A stretch of DNA of 64,000 bases from Companilactobacillus baiquanensis (GTDB lineage: Bacteria > Bacillota > Bacilli > Lactobacillales > Lactobacillaceae). A program made the position numbers and the translations under genes. Of this stretch, positions 62,037 through 64,000 are shown piece by piece. Below the pieces are notes generated by a model. It was not told the DNA's origin. It searched no databases and saw only the letters and a program-made list of their open reading frames with translations. The stretch is from NCBI RefSeq assembly GCF_003946605.1, contig NZ_RHOQ01000002.1, forward strand, positions 186,001-250,000, written 5' to 3'. Numbering within the stretch: the stretch's first letter is position 1; every line of letters starts with the position of its first letter.

Positions 62037-62648
62037 TTGCCAAATACTAAAAATTCAACTAGACGACGTGGGAAAAAGCTAGAAGATGCTGTTTTATCCG
62101 CTGCTTGGAATTTAGTAAATGAAGTCGGCTATAAAGATTTTACAATGTCAGAAGTTGCTAAAAGAGCTAATGCCGCCAAACCAGTTTTATACCGTCGATG
62201 GTCTGAAAAATCAGAATTAGTGGCTAGCGCGATTATAAAATATGGCCCTAAAATTGATGTATCGATCCCAGACACTGGATCTCTACGTGAAGATTTAATT
62301 AAATTGTTTAGTCAATTGCTAGTTATTTTTGACACCTTTGGAACTGAAAAGCTACATGGATTGTTGTCTGATCGTTTAAAGTCGATACCAGTTGATAAAA
62401 TTTTGAATGCCACTAGTAGCGAGAATAAATTAACAGAAATGATCATGGCGGTTTTGAAACATTCTGATGATCGTGGCGAACTAGATATTAAGAATATAAC
62501 TTCAAGGATTATAAATTTGCCAGGAATATTATTGATCAATGAAGTGGTTGAGCACGAGGCTATGGATAAAAAGACCATCGAAGATATTGTAGATAGAATT
62601 TTATTACCTGTCTTTTTGGGACAAAAAAAAGCTGCCGACAACAATTAA
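62037..62648 (+). CDS. TetR-family regulator of the divergent efflux gene
   Basis: 203 residues. A TTG start at 62037 lies six bases after GGAGTGA. The N-terminal TetR helix-turn-helix is clear (about residues 10-60): GYKDFTMSEVAKRANAAKPVLYRRWSEKSEL. The C-terminal ligand domain is variable. It should repress itself and the MFS gene from the paired operators upstream. A hairpin terminator overlaps its last codons (stem AAAAGCTG../..CAGCTTTT at 62627-62667). Confidence 0.88.
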   Translation: MPNTKNSTRRRGKKLEDAVLSAAWNLVNEVGYKDFTMSEVAKRANAAKPVLYRRWSEKSELVASAIIKYGPKIDVSIPDTGSLREDLIKLFSQLLVIFDTFGTEKLHGLLSDRLKSIPVDKILNATSSENKLTEMIMAVLKHSDDRGELDIKNITSRIINLPGILLINEVVEHEAMDKKTIEDIVDRILLPVFLGQKKAADNN

Positions 62649-62688
62649 ATTGTTACGACAGCTTTTTAATTCGTATTTTTAAAAGGGA

Positions 62689-62722
62689 AAAAGATCATTC
62701 TGGGGAGGAATGATCTTTTTAT
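62689..62722 (+). terminator. Second hairpin after the TetR gene
   Basis: Stem AAAAGATCATTC/GAATGATCTTTT with a GGGGAG-type loop and T5. It lies just downstream of the hairpin that overlaps the stop codon. Confidence 0.8.
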
Positions 62723-63029
62723 ATTTTTTAGGGGATTAAATATATGTTATAGGGGGGATGAGAAGAGAAATATTTATATATCTCTCATCTACAATTACTA
62801 ATATACAGGCAAAGTGTGAATCAAATATATTCAAAATGTGAAGAAAGTGTGAATTTTACTATTTTTGTATATAATTTGATATTTTGATTCAAATATCAAT
62901 GTTAGTTGTCTAACATATGCAAGGATACTCATATCAAAACATATGTTAGCTAACTAACTGTGGTGAAAATTATTAATATTTGTTGTAGAACTGGTTCGAT
63001 GATTTATAGTAGGTAATAGAGGTGATAAA
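62723..63029. promoter_or_regulatory. Control region upstream of the LacI-type gene
   Basis: Three TGTGAA direct repeats (62815, 62837, 62848) are spaced 22 and 11 bp. An extended -10 TATAAT is at 62870-62875, with the last repeat at its -35 position. Further down is a 19-bp inverted repeat with a 20-bp spacer: GTTAGTTGTCTAACATATG (62901-62919) and CATATGTTAGCTAACTAAC (62940-62958). The layout suggests an OmpR-type activator (WalR or PhoP like) and a separate operator or hairpin. No gene is seen here. Confidence 0.55.
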
Positions 63030-64000
63030 ATGGCGAATATTCGAGATGTAGCTAGGGTTTCAGGACATTCAGTTTCTACTGTTTCGAGGGTTTTAAATCA
63101 AAAAGGGTATGTTTCTGAACAAACTAAGTCGGAAATATTATCGGCAATGGAAGAACTTAATTATCATCGCAATGATTTGGCACGGGCACTTAGTCTGGGG
63201 AAATCTTATCGTATCGGAGTGATCTTACCGTATATAAATCATCCATATTTTCAAAAATTGGCTGATGCGATTGCCGAGAAAGCTTTGATGGAAAATTATC
63301 AAGTTACATTATTACCGACCAATTATAATCCAGATTTAGAAAAGAAATATTTGGACATGTTAAAACATCAAGCATTCGATGGACTGATTTTTACTTCCCG
63401 AGCTATTCCATTTAGTCAGATCATAAAGTATCGAAATTTTGGCGGACTAGTTTGTTGTGAAGATACTTTTGATTACCCATTATCCTGTGCCTTTACTGAT
63501 CGGAAAAAGTCGTTTGGAAATGTTTTACAAATTTTAAAGGACGCCGATTATTCTCACATTGGATTAACAGTCAGCCGCAGTGAAATTGTTAGTCAAAGTG
63601 CTAAATTGACGACCCAGTCATATGAAAAAGTTTTTGGACATGAAATTCCTAAGGGAATGTTATATCGAGATGCTAAAAATATGTATGACGGAATCACTGC
63701 CGCCGGGATTTTAGTGCAAAATGATCCTGATTTGGAAGTTATCTTTGCCAATGGAGATCAAATTGCTGCCGGTGCTCTAAAAAAACTTGAGGAGATAAAT
63801 CATCCCGCATTAGTTATTGGGCAAGAAAATCTATCTAGTAGTTTTTTGCTCGACTTTTCGACGGTCGATCATCGACTGGATAGCATTGGTGAAACAGCTT
63901 TTGATTTATTATTTGAAAAAAAGATCGTTAAAAAAGAGATTCCATCCAGATTCATTACTCGTGGTGAATTGGATAAGATCATCCCTAATACTGACGATGA
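63030..64000 (+). CDS. LacI-family transcription regulator, 3' partial
   Basis: At least 323 residues, open at the right edge, so nearly complete for a family of 320-340. ATG at 63030 follows AGAGGTG. The LacI helix-turn-helix NIRDVARVSGHSVSTVSRVL starts at residue 3, with the hinge helix YHRNDLARALSLGKS. A periplasmic-binding-like sensor domain follows (IGVILPYINHPYFQ, and later FANGDQIAAGALKKL). It probably regulates sugar genes beyond the window. Its upstream inverted repeat could be the site for autoregulation. Confidence 0.9.
   Translation, partial: MANIRDVARVSGHSVSTVSRVLNQKGYVSEQTKSEILSAMEELNYHRNDLARALSLGKSYRIGVILPYINHPYFQKLADAIAEKALMENYQVTLLPTNYNPDLEKKYLDMLKHQAFDGLIFTSRAIPFSQIIKYRNFGGLVCCEDTFDYPLSCAFTDRKKSFGNVLQILKDADYSHIGLTVSRSEIVSQSAKLTTQSYEKVFGHEIPKGMLYRDAKNMYDGITAAGILVQNDPDLEVIFANGDQIAAGALKKLEEINHPALVIGQENLSSSFLLDFSTVDHRLDSIGETAFDLLFEKKIVKKEIPSRFITRGELDKIIPNTDD

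Noticed and set aside
62766-62849. 27-residue frame starting MRREIFIYL
   Set aside because: The only ribosome-like G run touches the ATG with no spacing, and the frame overlaps the direct repeats of the control region.
1-64000. CRISPR array, tRNA or rRNA genes
   Set aside because: No regularly spaced direct repeats of suitable length and no tRNA or rRNA-like sequence was seen on reading both strands.

Overview
The window is AT-rich DNA from a low-GC Gram-positive, most likely a member of Lactobacillaceae (Companilactobacillus-like; inference). The reasons are C69 dipeptidases, duplicated D-2-hydroxyacid dehydrogenases, SLAP-type S-layer anchoring domains, cre boxes, a Met T-box and a PyrR attenuator, strong GGAGG ribosome sites and frequent TTG/GTG starts. 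No tRNA, rRNA or CRISPR array was seen.

Layout. (1) 1-12.3 kb is a defence island: a Wadjet operon (jetA cut by the window edge, jetB, jetC, jetD), a MazG-like pyrophosphohydrolase plus GIY-YIG/DUF2075 helicase pair, and a Sau3AI-like (GATC) restriction endonuclease, C5 methyltransferase and Vsr mismatch endonuclease with an IS3 remnant between them. (2) 12.6-14.1 kb is a DHA2 drug-efflux type MFS gene. (3) 14.2-34.5 kb is a large cyclitol (inositol-type) region: five transcription units with two IolT-like transporters, six Gfo/Idh/MocA dehydrogenases, IolE, IolI, two IolH-like proteins, one further TIM-barrel isomerase, a nucleoside hydrolase, a quinone-oxidoreductase-like protein, a UPF0303 protein and two AraC regulators. 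A broken ISL3 transposase separates its two arms. The canonical genes iolA, iolB, iolC, iolD and iolJ are absent, so the route stops at, or diverges from, the IolE product. (4) 34.5-41.3 kb holds a DMT transporter, a 44-residue basic protein, two overlapping BspA-repeat/SLAP surface proteins, a YbaK-type deacylase, a YxeA protein and a 25-residue peptide ending in DWWGFK behind a perfect cre. (5) 41.3-64 kb looks like ordinary chromosome: two MetE-like methyltransferases behind a Met T-box, two D-hydroxyacid dehydrogenases, EamA, two PepD, PbuX, two degenerate ApbE-like proteins, an aldo/keto reductase, class III Fbp, UraA with PyrR attenuator, a histidine phosphatase, MenG, a TetR/MFS pair and a LacI regulator cut by the window end.

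The most unusual signal is in region 5. Four intergenic elements of about 160-175 nt (52.1, 52.4, 57.0 and 60.3 kb) share one four-armed fold with many compensatory stem changes and a constant core. Each lies directly after a gene and in that gene's orientation. A second, shorter family occurs at 45.1 and 50.2 kb with the same placement. They look like 3'-UTR structured RNAs or a dispersed structured repeat rather than simple terminators.
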